Source: a virus. From it: 20,529 nt of DNA. Positions 13,230 through 19,216 of the stretch are shown one piece after another; the stretch's first letter is position 1; each line of letters begins with the position of its first letter. The translations under genes were made by a program, and so were the position numbers. The notes under the pieces were generated by a model. That model saw only the letters and a program-made list of their open reading frames with translations. It was not told the DNA's origin and did not search any database. The stretch covers positions 1-20,529 of IMG/VR virus record IMGVR_UViG_3300030104_002573; one strand, given 5' to 3'.

Positions 13230-14304
13230 AATCTAAAGAATCTTCTAGTTGTTCACGGTCAGTTGCTTTAGGGTTCTGTTCTACAATCCATTCGTATGTC
13301 TTGCGAATACCCTCTTCTAAGGTTTGTTCATAATCCCATCCAAGTTTCTCTCTAATGAGATCGTTGCATGAGTTTCTACCACGAACACCAACAGCATTGG
13401 AATCAGTGATGTGAACCTTCTCAATAGTCTTACCTGCTACCTTAGCAGCAATGTTAACTAATTCATCAATAGTTACCATCTCCTCAGAACCAATGTTAAC
13501 TGGTCCCATGAAGTCTCCCTGCATCAGTCTTCTAGTTGCTTCAATGCATTCATCGATATACAAGAAGGAACGAGTTTGTAAGCCGTCTCCCCACACATCG
13601 ACAGGTCCACCTGCCTCCGCTTCTGAAACCTTTCTACAGATTGCAGCAGGAGCTTTTTCTCTTCCTCCTTTCCAAGTTCCTTCTGGTCCGAAGATGTTGT
13701 GGTAACGAGCAACCCTAACAGGGATACCATGATTACGATTGTAAGTGAGATATAACCTCTCACTGAATAGTTTTTCCCATCCATATTCAGAATCAGGTTG
13801 TGCTGGATATGCTATATCCTCTGGTAGTTTAGGATCATCTGTACTTTCCTGATGGAATGCAGGGTACATACATGCTGAACTACTATAAAAAATCTTAGTA
13901 TAATTACGATCTGTTAAATCATTTAACTTCTTCTGTTCATGTAGAACATTTAAGTTAATGCTGGCAGAGTTATGAACTATCTCTGAATCATTCTCGCCTG
14001 TAAATATAAATCCTGCTCCACCCATATCAGCAGCAAACTGATAGATTTCATTAAATGGATGCCAGTATTTACTAGGAACATCTTGCTTATAGAAGTTACC
14101 AGTCTTTCCTGTATAACGAAGTATCTTCTCTACAAAGAGAGGATCTGTTAAATCACCTTGAATAAATTCGTCTGCCTCAGTAGAAGAAAATTCTGGACGC
14201 TTGAGGTCTACCCCACGCACCCAGTAACCTTCCTTCTTGAGACGGCGAACCATATGGGAACCGATGAATCCACCTGCTCCCAATACTAACGCAGTGCAAG
14301 TCAT
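13204..14304 (-). CDS. GDP-mannose 3,5-epimerase (366 aa)
   Basis: Extended short-chain dehydrogenase that converts GDP-D-mannose to GDP-L-galactose or GDP-L-gulose. Rossmann motif LGAGGFIG (8-15), the GME fingerprint QFAADMGGAGFI (89-100), SSSACMYPAF (141-150) with the acid/base Cys145, Tyr174-x-x-x-Lys178 (YGWEK), GTWKGGREKAPAA (209-221) with Lys217, WGDGLQTRSF (238-247) and VRGRNSCNDLIREKLGW (307-323). These match plant GME so closely, including the Cys and Lys used in epimerisation, that GDP-fucose synthase is a poorer fit. Residues past 345 are a specific tail. First enzyme gene of the glycan cassette; starts with a TAATG overlap. Confidence 0.92.
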   Translation of the reverse strand: MTCTALVLGAGGFIGSHMVRRLKKEGYWVRGVDLKRPEFSSTEADEFIQGDLTDPLFVEKILRYTGKTGNFYKQDVPSKYWHPFNEIYQFAADMGGAGFIFTGENDSEIVHNSASINLNVLHEQKKLNDLTDRNYTKIFYSSSACMYPAFHQESTDDPKLPEDIAYPAQPDSEYGWEKLFSERLYLTYNRNHGIPVRVARYHNIFGPEGTWKGGREKAPAAICRKVSEAEAGGPVDVWGDGLQTRSFLYIDECIEATRRLMQGDFMGPVNIGSEEMVTIDELVNIAAKVAGKTIEKVHITDSNAVGVRGRNSCNDLIREKLGWDYEQTLEEGIRKTYEWIVEQNPKATDREQLEDSLDYEEVIFSG

Positions 14305-14531
14305 TATACTCCTAGTACTCCTCTAACTTTGTTTAGTGCTGCTTCAACTTCAAGAAGTTTGTCATGGTCATCACCTGTTGCAACTGCTGTTGTTGCTGGT
14401 GCATCATGAGAATGTGCTTGTAGTTCAGCTACTGCTGATTCAAGTGCTTGAAGTCTAGACTCCACTTCAACATCATATTTTGACATCGAAGCACCTGTTG
14501 CAGACTTTGCTGCCTTTCCTTTAGTTGCCAT
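14304..14531 (-). CDS. Small coiled-coil protein (75 aa), unknown
   Basis: Not recognised. Basic Ala/Lys-rich N-terminus (MATKGKAAKSATGASMSKYD), then a helix with heptad spacing of Leu and Ala (about residues 21-40, VESRLQALESAVAELQA), an Ala/Thr/His/Asp linker, and a short second helix (LLEVEAALNKVRGVLG). It probably oligomerises. Proteins of this shape occur as small structural or DNA-associated phage proteins. A CTAAATA sequence just upstream resembles a late-promoter core. Confidence 0.75.
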   Translation of the reverse strand: MATKGKAAKSATGASMSKYDVEVESRLQALESAVAELQAHSHDAPATTAVATGDDHDKLLEVEAALNKVRGVLGV

Positions 14532-14557
14532 TTTTCAAATAAGTGTGCTTTTGCTAT

Positions 14558-14782
14558 TTAGTTAAATTTCCTGTAGGCAGGAACACCTGCAGGATCTAAC
14601 CATTTTGTATACTCAAAATCTTCAATAGCAGTAGTTAACTGCATTGAATTATCACAATGATACATGTCTTTGTATCTCTTTGTCCAGTTATCCATTTTCT
14701 GGATTCTGAAATCAGGTTTGCCATTTTCCAATGTGCCTGACTCAACATAACGGTATGGGAACCGTTCCATAATAACGTTCAT
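14558..14782 (-). CDS. Hypothetical protein (74 aa)
   Basis: Not recognised. Begins MNVIMERFPYRYVESG, is polar and rich in Tyr, Asp and Trp, with WTKRYKDMYH in the middle and YTKWLDPAGVPAYRKFN at the end. The ATG overlaps the TGA of the preceding gene by four bases. A second start at MERFPYR, four codons later, is possible. No domain or membrane segment seen. Confidence 0.7.
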   Translation of the reverse strand: MNVIMERFPYRYVESGTLENGKPDFRIQKMDNWTKRYKDMYHCDNSMQLTTAIEDFEYTKWLDPAGVPAYRKFN

Positions 14783-14994
14783 TTGTTTTTGTTTAGTGCG
14801 GTTTGTAGTTCCTCAACGATTAACTCATAATCATCGTCGGGGTTGCCAAAAAATTCAACTCCTTGTCCTTTAAAATAACGGTATACCTTTCTGTATAGTT
14901 TTGGATTTGAGTGATCCAAATCACACTCCCTTCTTACAGTTTGTTCTAACAGTGGTATGTGCTTATGGAATTTGTCTACAAGCGAACGTGTCAT
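14779..14994 (-). CDS. Hypothetical protein (71 aa), first gene of the operon
   Basis: Not recognised. Starts MTRSLVDKFHKHIPLLEQTV; basic first half (VRRECDLDHSNPKLYRKVYR), then FKGQGVEFFGNPDDDYELIV and a helical end. It lies about 20 bases after the start site predicted from the promoter at 15016-15044, so it should be the leader gene of the long operon. Small basic first genes of this kind are often regulators, but nothing here proves DNA binding. Confidence 0.7.
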   Translation of the reverse strand: MTRSLVDKFHKHIPLLEQTVRRECDLDHSNPKLYRKVYRYFKGQGVEFFGNPDDDYELIVEELQTALNKNK

Positions 14995-15015
14995 TTGTCT
15001 AAGGTGAACGTAGTT

Positions 15016-15044
15016 AGTTTAGGATAAGTATGGATTCCTGTCAA
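15016..15044 (-). promoter_or_regulatory. Sigma70-type promoter before the glycan operon
   Basis: Minus strand has a perfect -35 TTGACA (15039-15044), a 17-base spacer and TAAACT (15016-15021) as -10. The -35 contains the TGA of pyrE. No terminator separates pyrE from it, so the operon may be read both from here and through pyrE. No other promoter of this quality was seen between here and 2048. Confidence 0.65.
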
Positions 15045-15607
15045 GAGGAATTATACTTAATAATTTCTTCTAGCAAAAATAGACTTACTACATCCAATCC
15101 AGCCTTTTCTAATGCGTCATATGCTTCCTTACCTTCCTGTCTATCCACAATTGCTACCACTCTATCAACTATATATCCAGCATCACGCAACTTTTCTGCT
15201 GCCTTGATTGCCGAACCTCCTGTAGTGATAACATCCTCTAGTACAGTTACTTTAGAACCTTTAGGAGGTAGTGGTCCTTCAATCCATGCTCCTGTACCAT
15301 GTCCTTTCGGTTCCTTTCTTACAATAAGACCATCTACTGATGGTTTATCATCAACAATAGCAGATGCCATAGCAACACCACTTACCAAAGGATCTGCTCC
15401 TAAGGTGAGGCCTCCTACTGCTACAGTATCATCTTCTATACACTCAAGTATACACCAACTGATGAAGAGTAAAGCATCAGACTGTAGTGTTACTGGTTTA
15501 CAATTTATATAATGCTCACTCTTCTTACCAGAGGACAGCATAAATTCACCCTTACGGTAAGATTTCTCTTTCAGTAAGGCAATAAGTTCATTTCTTTCTT
15601 CAATCAT
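15041..15607 (-). CDS. pyrE: Orotate phosphoribosyltransferase (188 aa)
   Basis: Joins orotate to PRPP to make OMP, a late step of pyrimidine synthesis. The PRPP-binding fingerprint VTVLEDVITTGGSA lies at 120-133, preceded by the flexible catalytic loop RKEPKGHGTGAW (97-108, Lys and His present) and GGLTLGADPL (65-74). Length is normal for a stand-alone bacterial PyrE. Starts in an ATGA overlap with the upstream gene. With nrdB and purS in the same window it fits boosting of nucleotide supply for phage DNA. Confidence 0.93.
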   Translation of the reverse strand: MIEERNELIALLKEKSYRKGEFMLSSGKKSEHYINCKPVTLQSDALLFISWCILECIEDDTVAVGGLTLGADPLVSGVAMASAIVDDKPSVDGLIVRKEPKGHGTGAWIEGPLPPKGSKVTVLEDVITTGGSAIKAAEKLRDAGYIVDRVVAIVDRQEGKEAYDALEKAGLDVVSLFLLEEIIKYNSS

Positions 15608-15849
15608 TCTTTACCACATTTAGGACATATATTCTTCTTTTCATTTGCTACCTGTCCTGCTTTCTCTGCAGCATATAATGCAAATGCTTTGGTTGCTAAA
15701 CCATTCATGGTATCTTTAATTGCTTGAGTGTCTTCGTCATTACACTTATCAGTCATAAAGCAACCAGCAATAGTAGAAGAAACTATTACTAATTCAAATC
15801 CAACCACAACAAAGATAAGTCTAAAGACCCACTTGAGGGATTGTGTCAT
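15604..15849 (-). CDS. Small membrane or lipoprotein-like protein (81 aa)
   Basis: Not recognised. A short basic start (MTQSLKWVFR), a hydrophobic stretch (LIFVVVGFELVIVSSTIAG) and then Cys30 in IAGC, which resembles a lipoprotein signal-peptidase box; but Glu19 in the helix is unusual. After it come a polar helical part and a C-terminal CPKCGKE, half a zinc knuckle. If exported and lipid-modified it would be an outer-membrane lipoprotein; if not, a membrane-anchored protein with a cytoplasmic tail. It directly follows a gene for a protein with an N-terminal membrane segment (one-base overlap). Confidence 0.65.
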   Translation of the reverse strand: MTQSLKWVFRLIFVVVGFELVIVSSTIAGCFMTDKCNDEDTQAIKDTMNGLATKAFALYAAEKAGQVANEKKNICPKCGKE

Positions 15850-16064
15850 TACTTATCCTTCCAACCTCCTGCTTTTAACCAGTTATTATAGTGTGGGTTG
15901 TCCCAGTTGTCACTAATCTCATAGGATGGAATTACCACCTCTTGAATGTATCTCCTGTTCTCTTCTACAAGTCTTACCTTGGAATCTATTTGAGCACCCC
16001 ACCAAACTGCTGCACCTACTTGTGCTGCTAAGAATGTGAGTAGTGGAATTGGTAAATTTTTCAT
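15849..16064 (-). CDS. Small N-terminally anchored protein (71 aa)
   Basis: Not recognised. Starts MKNLPIPLLTFLAAQVGAAV with a membrane segment to about residue 22, then a charged helix (SKVRLVEENRRYIQEV, likely coiled-coil) and a Trp-rich tail (SDNWDNPHYNNWLKAGGW). Topology would be N-in with the tail in the periplasm. The ATG overlaps the stop of the 55-codon ORF upstream (ATGA) and its own TAA overlaps the next start. Size and shape recall small inner-membrane spanins, but the coiled coil is short. Confidence 0.7.
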   Translation of the reverse strand: MKNLPIPLLTFLAAQVGAAVWWGAQIDSKVRLVEENRRYIQEVVIPSYEISDNWDNPHYNNWLKAGGWKDK

Positions 16065-16228
16065 GAGTTTTCGTATTCCTCTGTTGGTATAAGCCAGTCA
16101 GCGTATACACGCCTTCCTGTTTCGCCATTTGAATCTATGTAGACTTGATCAAGACTCGACCAATGACCCAAACGAACGCCTAATTTCACGTAGGCTTTCA
16201 AAATTTTTCTGTTTAGTGCCGCCATCAT
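16061..16228 (-). CDS. Overlapping small ORF (55 aa or 42 aa), unknown
   Basis: Not recognised. Read from the double ATG at 16223-16228 it begins MMAALNRKILKAYVKLGVRL and ends DWLIPTEEYENS, with a basic first half and the centre VYIDSNGETGRRVYADW. Its first 80 bases lie inside the nuclease gene in the +1 frame. A GTG at 16187-16189 would give a 42-codon product with half that overlap. The stop makes an ATGA overlap with the next gene, and without it 84 bases between nuclease and 16064 would be empty. No strong ribosome-binding site marks either start. Probably real, start uncertain. Confidence 0.5.
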   Translation of the reverse strand: MMAALNRKILKAYVKLGVRLGHWSSLDQVYIDSNGETGRRVYADWLIPTEEYENS

Positions 16229-16616
16229 ATGCCCAAGCATAACCCTCCGTAATCATCTGTTCATTTAAGGAAATAACATCCTCGTTAATATATAACCACC
16301 CAAGAAGCCTACCATACTTCCCAGTGCCACCCACAAGTTCTGTTCTAATAGAGAGTTCATCACCTTCACCTGCAATAGTATCTTCTAATTTTTTCTTCAA
16401 CCAGTTAGTAGCATCTATTCCCAGTGCCTTCTCTTCCAAGTCTCTTGTTCTTTTCTCTGGCGTATCAACTCCTGCAATTCTAACTCTTTCTTTCTTGTAT
16501 AAATCAAAACCGAGGTCAATAGTAACATCGATAGTATCGCCATCTAAAACCTTATCAATCTTTGTTACTCTGAAGTTGTAGCAGCTCTTCCTGCTCGGTG
16601 GAACCATGGCTCCCAT
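16149..16616 (-). CDS. Thermonuclease (SNase)-fold nuclease (155 aa)
   Basis: A staphylococcal-nuclease-like endonuclease. FRVTKIDKVLDGDTIDVTID (about 20-39) gives the first strands and the metal-binding Asp, VRIAGVDTPEKR (46-57) the catalytic Arg and Asp, then a typical middle with KYGRLLGWLYINEDVISLNEQMITEGYA (about 97-124) including the second Arg. No signal peptide, so likely intracellular, perhaps degrading host DNA. The start is uncertain: ATGs at 16616 and 16607 both precede the conserved region by about 20 residues, with no good ribosome-binding site. It overlaps the 88-codon gene by 62 bases. A consensus late promoter sits just upstream (16638-16645). Confidence 0.88.
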   Translation of the reverse strand: MGAMVPPSRKSCYNFRVTKIDKVLDGDTIDVTIDLGFDLYKKERVRIAGVDTPEKRTRDLEEKALGIDATNWLKKKLEDTIAGEGDELSIRTELVGGTGKYGRLLGWLYINEDVISLNEQMITEGYAWAYDGGTKQKNFESLREIRRSFGSLVES

Positions 16617-16821
16617 TTAAATAATCCGCAAGTGCATTATTTATATCAAATTCAGGATCGTTAAGAGACTGCTCCAGTTCCCAATTCCTCATCTCTTGCA
16701 TCCAAGTATTAAGTATATGAGAATTGTCAGGTAACATACCCTCATAAGGTTGTTGTTTCTCCACTTCCCACGCTTTCGCTGGGCTCGTCATCAGTAATAA
16801 TGGGATTAGGATTCCAATCAT
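16555..16821 (-). CDS. Small exported protein (88 aa), unknown
   Basis: Not recognised. Starts MIGILIPLLLMTSPAKAWEV: a short hydrophobic core and an AKA-WE signal-peptidase site near residue 17. The mature part is acidic and helical (MQEMRNWELEQSL, DINNALADYLNG), about 70 residues. It overlaps the upstream 45-codon membrane ORF by 80 bases and the nuclease by 62 bases, in different frames; only 16617-16741 is free of other genes, so that stretch best supports coding. No ribosome-binding site is clear. Probably periplasmic or secreted. Confidence 0.55.
   Translation of the reverse strand: MIGILIPLLLMTSPAKAWEVEKQQPYEGMLPDNSHILNTWMQEMRNWELEQSLNDPEFDINNALADYLNGSHGSTEQEELLQLQSNKD
16638..16645 (-). 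promoter_or_regulatory. T4-type late promoter sequence TATAAATA
   Basis: Minus strand carries the exact 8-base T4 late promoter TATAAATA inside the 88-codon ORF, about 20 bases ahead of the nuclease start. In T4 relatives such boxes are read with gp55 and need no -35. Chance occurrence in AT-rich DNA is possible, but position before a nuclease gene makes it plausible. Confidence 0.45.
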
Positions 16822-16879
16822 CGTATTTAAAAACCCAGTAAATTACAATAGCAACTGCTATTAAAAGAATGGCGATCAT
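16742..16879 (-). CDS. Small membrane protein (45 aa)
   Basis: Not recognised. One N-terminal membrane helix (MIAILLIAVAIVIYWVFKYD) followed by an acidic Pro/Asp/Ser tail (PNPIITDDEPSESVGSGE). It starts 22 bases after the stop of the 46-codon gene. The last 80 bases overlap the start of the exported 88-codon protein in another frame, so the pair may be translationally coupled. The clear membrane segment plus polar tail makes it protein-like despite its size. Confidence 0.5.
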   Translation of the reverse strand: MIAILLIAVAIVIYWVFKYDDWNPNPIITDDEPSESVGSGETTTL

Positions 16880-16901
16880 TATGTTGACCGACCAAACTAT
16901 C

Positions 16902-17042
16902 TCAGAGTAAGATTGCACCGATTATAAATCCCTTAGCAAAGGAGATACAAACAACTTGATAATCTGTCAATCCAAACTTGTCTTGACACTTTTTGATGAG
17001 ATTCTTGTCCCACTCAACAACTTTATCGAAATACTTTTTCAT
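16902..17042 (-). CDS. Small membrane-associated protein (46 aa)
   Basis: Not recognised. Basic N-terminus (MKKYFDKVVEWDKNLIKKCQ), then a C-terminal hydrophobic helix (YQVVCISFAKGFIIGAILL). The layout, an amphipathic helix followed by a membrane tail, resembles small tail-anchored phage proteins. It is the first gene of the minus-strand cluster that diverges from the lone plus-strand gene. Its promoter would be in 17043-17110, where the minus strand has TTGACA at 17101-17106 and a TGTATACT-like -10 nearer the gene. Confidence 0.65.
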   Translation of the reverse strand: MKKYFDKVVEWDKNLIKKCQDKFGLTDYQVVCISFAKGFIIGAILL

Positions 17043-17099
17043 CTTATTACGTAATAGTATACAAGTATATTTACACGTTTAAAAATTGTAAAGAAAATG

Positions 17100-17128
17100 T
17101 TGTCAAATGCTCACAAATATGCTATATA
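17100..17128 (+). promoter_or_regulatory. Promoter of the single plus-strand gene
   Basis: Plus strand has TTGTCA (17100-17105), a 17-base spacer and an extended -10 TGCTATATA (TATATA at 17123-17128). The same bases read on the other strand as TTGACA (17106-17101), so -35 elements of divergent promoters may share this site. Confidence 0.6.
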
Positions 17129-17153
17129 GTATGTGGTTAATGAGGTAAAACTT

Positions 17154-17312
17154 ATGATGATGTCTTACAATCAACTCGCAGGATGGAATAGTCATGCAGA
17201 AGGATATGTTACTGATGAAGACGTTAAAGTCAATGACTACTATGCCTGTTTAATTGAATGTGAAGATGATCAGTCCACTTGTAAACGGATCTGCAAAGAG
17301 GTCTTACTATGA
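17154..17312 (+). CDS. Lone plus-strand small protein (52 aa), unknown
   Basis: Not recognised. Three consecutive ATG codons begin the ORF (MMMSYNQLAGWNSHAEGYVT); the ribosome-binding site GAGG at 17142-17145 is 8 bases before the first. The protein is acidic and contains four Cys, spaced ACLIECEDDQSTCKRICKEV (C-x4-C-x6-C-x3-C), which could form disulfides or bind a metal. Promoter, ribosome-binding site, ORF and terminator lie within about 260 bases, making a complete autonomous unit opposite to every other gene here. Such units in phages are often early host-takeover genes or recent insertions; which is unknown. Confidence 0.75.
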   Translation: MMMSYNQLAGWNSHAEGYVTDEDVKVNDYYACLIECEDDQSTCKRICKEVLL

Positions 17313-17321
17313 ATCAAAATT

Positions 17322-17356
17322 AAAAAATAATTCCCCTCACACGAGGGGATTTTTTA
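17322..17356. terminator. Bidirectional intrinsic terminator
   Basis: Hairpin TCCCCTC/GAGGGGA (7 bp, loop ACAC) at 17332-17349 with A6 on its left (17322-17327) and T6 on its right (17350-17355). It can end the plus-strand gene and, read on the minus strand, transcripts arriving from the talC side. It overlaps the stop codon of the 70-codon gene. Confidence 0.88.
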
Positions 17357-17566
17357 TGCCTTCAATGCAGCTAAAGTTTCCATTTTTGTAAATATCCCTT
17401 CCATATTATAGAACAATTTAAAATTCTCTGTTGTAACGTAGTGTCCTCTTATATCATTACCATCACAGTGCCATCCATAAGACTCAACCTTTTCTTCTAT
17501 ACCATCAATCCTCATTTTCTTACTACCATCTAAGTAAGATAGGTATCGCTCGTCTAGATTAATCAT
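17354..17566 (-). CDS. Hypothetical protein (70 aa)
   Basis: Not recognised. Starts MINLDERYLSYLDGSKKMR, ends LETLAALKA-like (KMETLAALKA). A small soluble alpha/beta protein with YGWHCDGNDIRGHYVTTENF in the middle. It stands 75 bases from the upstream gene, with a weak extended -10 (TGTTATAGT) in that gap, and its stop sits in the bidirectional terminator, so it may be a unit of its own. No motif seen. Confidence 0.7.
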   Translation of the reverse strand: MINLDERYLSYLDGSKKMRIDGIEEKVESYGWHCDGNDIRGHYVTTENFKLFYNMEGIFTKMETLAALKA

Positions 17567-17641
17567 AGTTTTACGGTGGTATGTGAGGATACTATAACAT
17601 AGTCTTGTATTATTATGTATATTCTTAATGTCCTCTTTAGA

Positions 17642-17893
17642 TTATCGCACCTCAAAGTTAAGTTTCTTAACTTTTCTCTTCCTCCTTTGCTCTTGCCACT
17701 CCAAGTCTTGAGAAGTAAGACCATCCTTTTTCTTTGCGGAATGTCCATGAGACACGATCATCACCTTTGACATATCAAGAGCACTGATACTATCTCCTGT
17801 TACTGTGGTCATATTACTACAACCACAGCATCTTGTCTGGTGAGAATGACCTTCTACCTCTTTACCGCATACACGGCATCTTACTTTTACCAT
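17642..17893 (-). CDS. Small zinc-ribbon protein (83 aa)
   Basis: Two Cys pairs near the start, VRCRVCGKEVEGHSHQTRCC followed by GCSNMT, give C-x2-C and CC-x-C groups and a His, fitting a single zinc ribbon. The C-terminal third is a basic helix (EWQEQRRKRKVKKLNF). A small nucleic-acid-binding or regulatory protein is plausible but unproven. The start at 17893 has GGAG 9 bases upstream; the ATG at 17908 would overlap the preceding gene. Confidence 0.8.
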   Translation of the reverse strand: MVKVRCRVCGKEVEGHSHQTRCCGCSNMTTVTGDSISALDMSKVMIVSHGHSAKKKDGLTSQDLEWQEQRRKRKVKKLNFEVR

Positions 17894-17897
17894 TTTT

Positions 17898-18095
17898 CTA
17901 AGCTCCAAACCAACCTGCGTTGGGTTCTTCTTTTCCTATCCATTTTTTTGATATCTTTTTAATAGCATCCATTGCATCATCTAATTCTTTAGCCTCACCA
18001 GTTTCCTGCCTATCAGGTAAAACATAAGGCCTACGATCTGTGACGCACCAACGCCACACTTTTAGATCTGTACTATACCAGAGATGAATTCTCAT
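17898..18095 (-). CDS. Hypothetical protein (65 aa)
   Basis: Not recognised. Begins MRIHLWYSTDLKVWRWCVTD, Trp-rich, with a helical middle (EAKELDDAMDAIKKISKKW) and an end NAGWFGA. It overlaps the end of talC by 23 bases and ends five bases before the zinc-ribbon gene. No ribosome-binding site is clear; translation may depend on termination of talC. Function unknown. Confidence 0.65.
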   Translation of the reverse strand: MRIHLWYSTDLKVWRWCVTDRRPYVLPDRQETGEAKELDDAMDAIKKISKKWIGKEEPNAGWFGA

Positions 18096-18747
18096 TGTTT
18101 AATGCTTGAACGGATTGCCAATCTGAATCAAATAATTCCAAACCTTTATCTGTAAGGATATGTTTATAGCATTTTTCAAAGACACCTACTGGCATAGTAA
18201 CAATATCTGAACCATATTCAAATGCTCTACCCACATCTCTAGCACCTCTAATAGATGCTGCTAAAACTTGAGTTCTTACCATATGCTCACGGAATACCTT
18301 AGCAATATCTTTTACTAAGCATAGTCCACCAAATGAATTGTCATCTACTCTACCTACAAATGGTGATACATATGCAGCACCTGCTTTAGCAGCAAGAATT
18401 GCTTGTACCTGTGAGAAGATAAGAGTTACATTTACTTTGATACCTTCCTTAGCAAGTTCATGACATGATTGTAAACCATCAGGTGTACAAGGTACTTTGA
18501 TAGTTGTCACTTCACCAAACTTTTCATGTAGACGATGAGCTTCCTTAACCGTAGCAAGGACACTATCCGCAACTACTTCCATACTAATGTCAGTCAAACC
18601 AATATCCTTGAGTTCTTGATAAACATCATCAGGTTTCCTATGACTCTTCATGATAAGAGTGGGATTGGTTGTAACACCATCAATCAATCCAGAAGCAAAA
18701 TGCTTTTGAATCTGTTCGCAATCAGCAGTGTCTAAAAAGATTTTCAT
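18073..18747 (-). CDS. talC: Transaldolase, TalC/F6P-aldolase type (224 aa)
   Basis: Cyanophage transaldolase, thought to push host carbon through the pentose phosphate pathway towards NADPH and ribose-5-phosphate during infection. Family blocks: MKIFLDTADCEQI (Asp6), GVTTNPTLI (24-32), TTIKVPCTPDGL (81-92) with the Schiff-base Lys84, KVNVTLIFSQVQA (104-116) and YVSPFVGRVDD (126-136). The short 220-residue form is typical of TalC rather than host TalB. ATGA overlap with the upstream GIY-YIG gene. Confidence 0.95.
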   Translation of the reverse strand: MKIFLDTADCEQIQKHFASGLIDGVTTNPTLIMKSHRKPDDVYQELKDIGLTDISMEVVADSVLATVKEAHRLHEKFGEVTTIKVPCTPDGLQSCHELAKEGIKVNVTLIFSQVQAILAAKAGAAYVSPFVGRVDDNSFGGLCLVKDIAKVFREHMVRTQVLAASIRGARDVGRAFEYGSDIVTMPVGVFEKCYKHILTDKGLELFDSDWQSVQALNNENSSLV

Positions 18748-19187
18748 TGTTCAGGTTTAAAATAATCTTTACGCATGTAGCGTCCTAAGATATTACTATT
18801 GTAATATAAAGGTGTTTTTCCGTCAAGAGTTTCTGTTAGGACATTGTGAAGAAACAACTGTTTAGTCTCTTCAAAATTTACATCTCCGAGTCTGGTATGG
18901 AGGGATAAGATCTCTCGTTTGAATGCAGCATTTCCAAGTAACTTTCTATCTGCACTAAGCTCTGCAGAGCTTCCATAGTATCTTTTCCAGTCACTCTCAG
19001 ACGTAACCCGTCTCTTACCACCTCTAGGTTTACGCTTTTGTTGGAAATATTTTCTACCGATGTATCGTTTACCAGACTGGATATTAGTAATGCGGTAGAC
19101 GAAACCGAAGAAATCGCCAATATCGTCAGTAGTGAAAGGTTTACCCTCATATAACCAGGGGTTTTCATAAACTCCTTCTTCAACCAT
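18744..19187 (-). CDS. SegE-like GIY-YIG endonuclease (147 aa)
   Basis: A small GIY-YIG-fold nuclease of the T4 SegE-like type, often free-standing homing endonucleases in T4-like phages. FFGFVYRITNIQSGKRYIGR (about 26-45) holds the GIY-like (GFVY) and YIG halves of the signature and the Arg/Lys that follows. ESDWKRYYGSSAELSAD (about 64-80) is the second block seen in these proteins. There is no DNA-binding domain beyond the basic KRKPRGGKRR stretch. It precedes talC with an ATGA overlap, so it is carried in the operon rather than in an intron. Confidence 0.78.
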   Translation of the reverse strand: MVEEGVYENPWLYEGKPFTTDDIGDFFGFVYRITNIQSGKRYIGRKYFQQKRKPRGGKRRVTSESDWKRYYGSSAELSADRKLLGNAAFKREILSLHTRLGDVNFEETKQLFLHNVLTETLDGKTPLYYNSNILGRYMRKDYFKPEQ

Positions 19188-19216
19188 TTCATAATCTTCA
19201 TATTCTTATACCCTAT

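Noticed and set aside
13451-13784. ORFs on both strands inside the epimerase gene
   Set aside because: They lie fully within a strongly conserved enzyme gene, lack ribosome-binding sites and look like frame shadows.
15919-16128. 69-codon minus-strand ORF starting MAKQEGVYTLTGLY
   Set aside because: It overlaps a better gene (15849-16064) in another frame, and its composition (Ser/Thr/Cys/Arg-rich) is not protein-like. The 55-codon frame in the same place links by ATGA to the next gene.
18878-19201. 107-codon minus-strand ORF starting MKIMKWLKKEF
   Set aside because: It is in another frame of the GIY-YIG gene, whose motifs are recognisable; it is probably a shadow.
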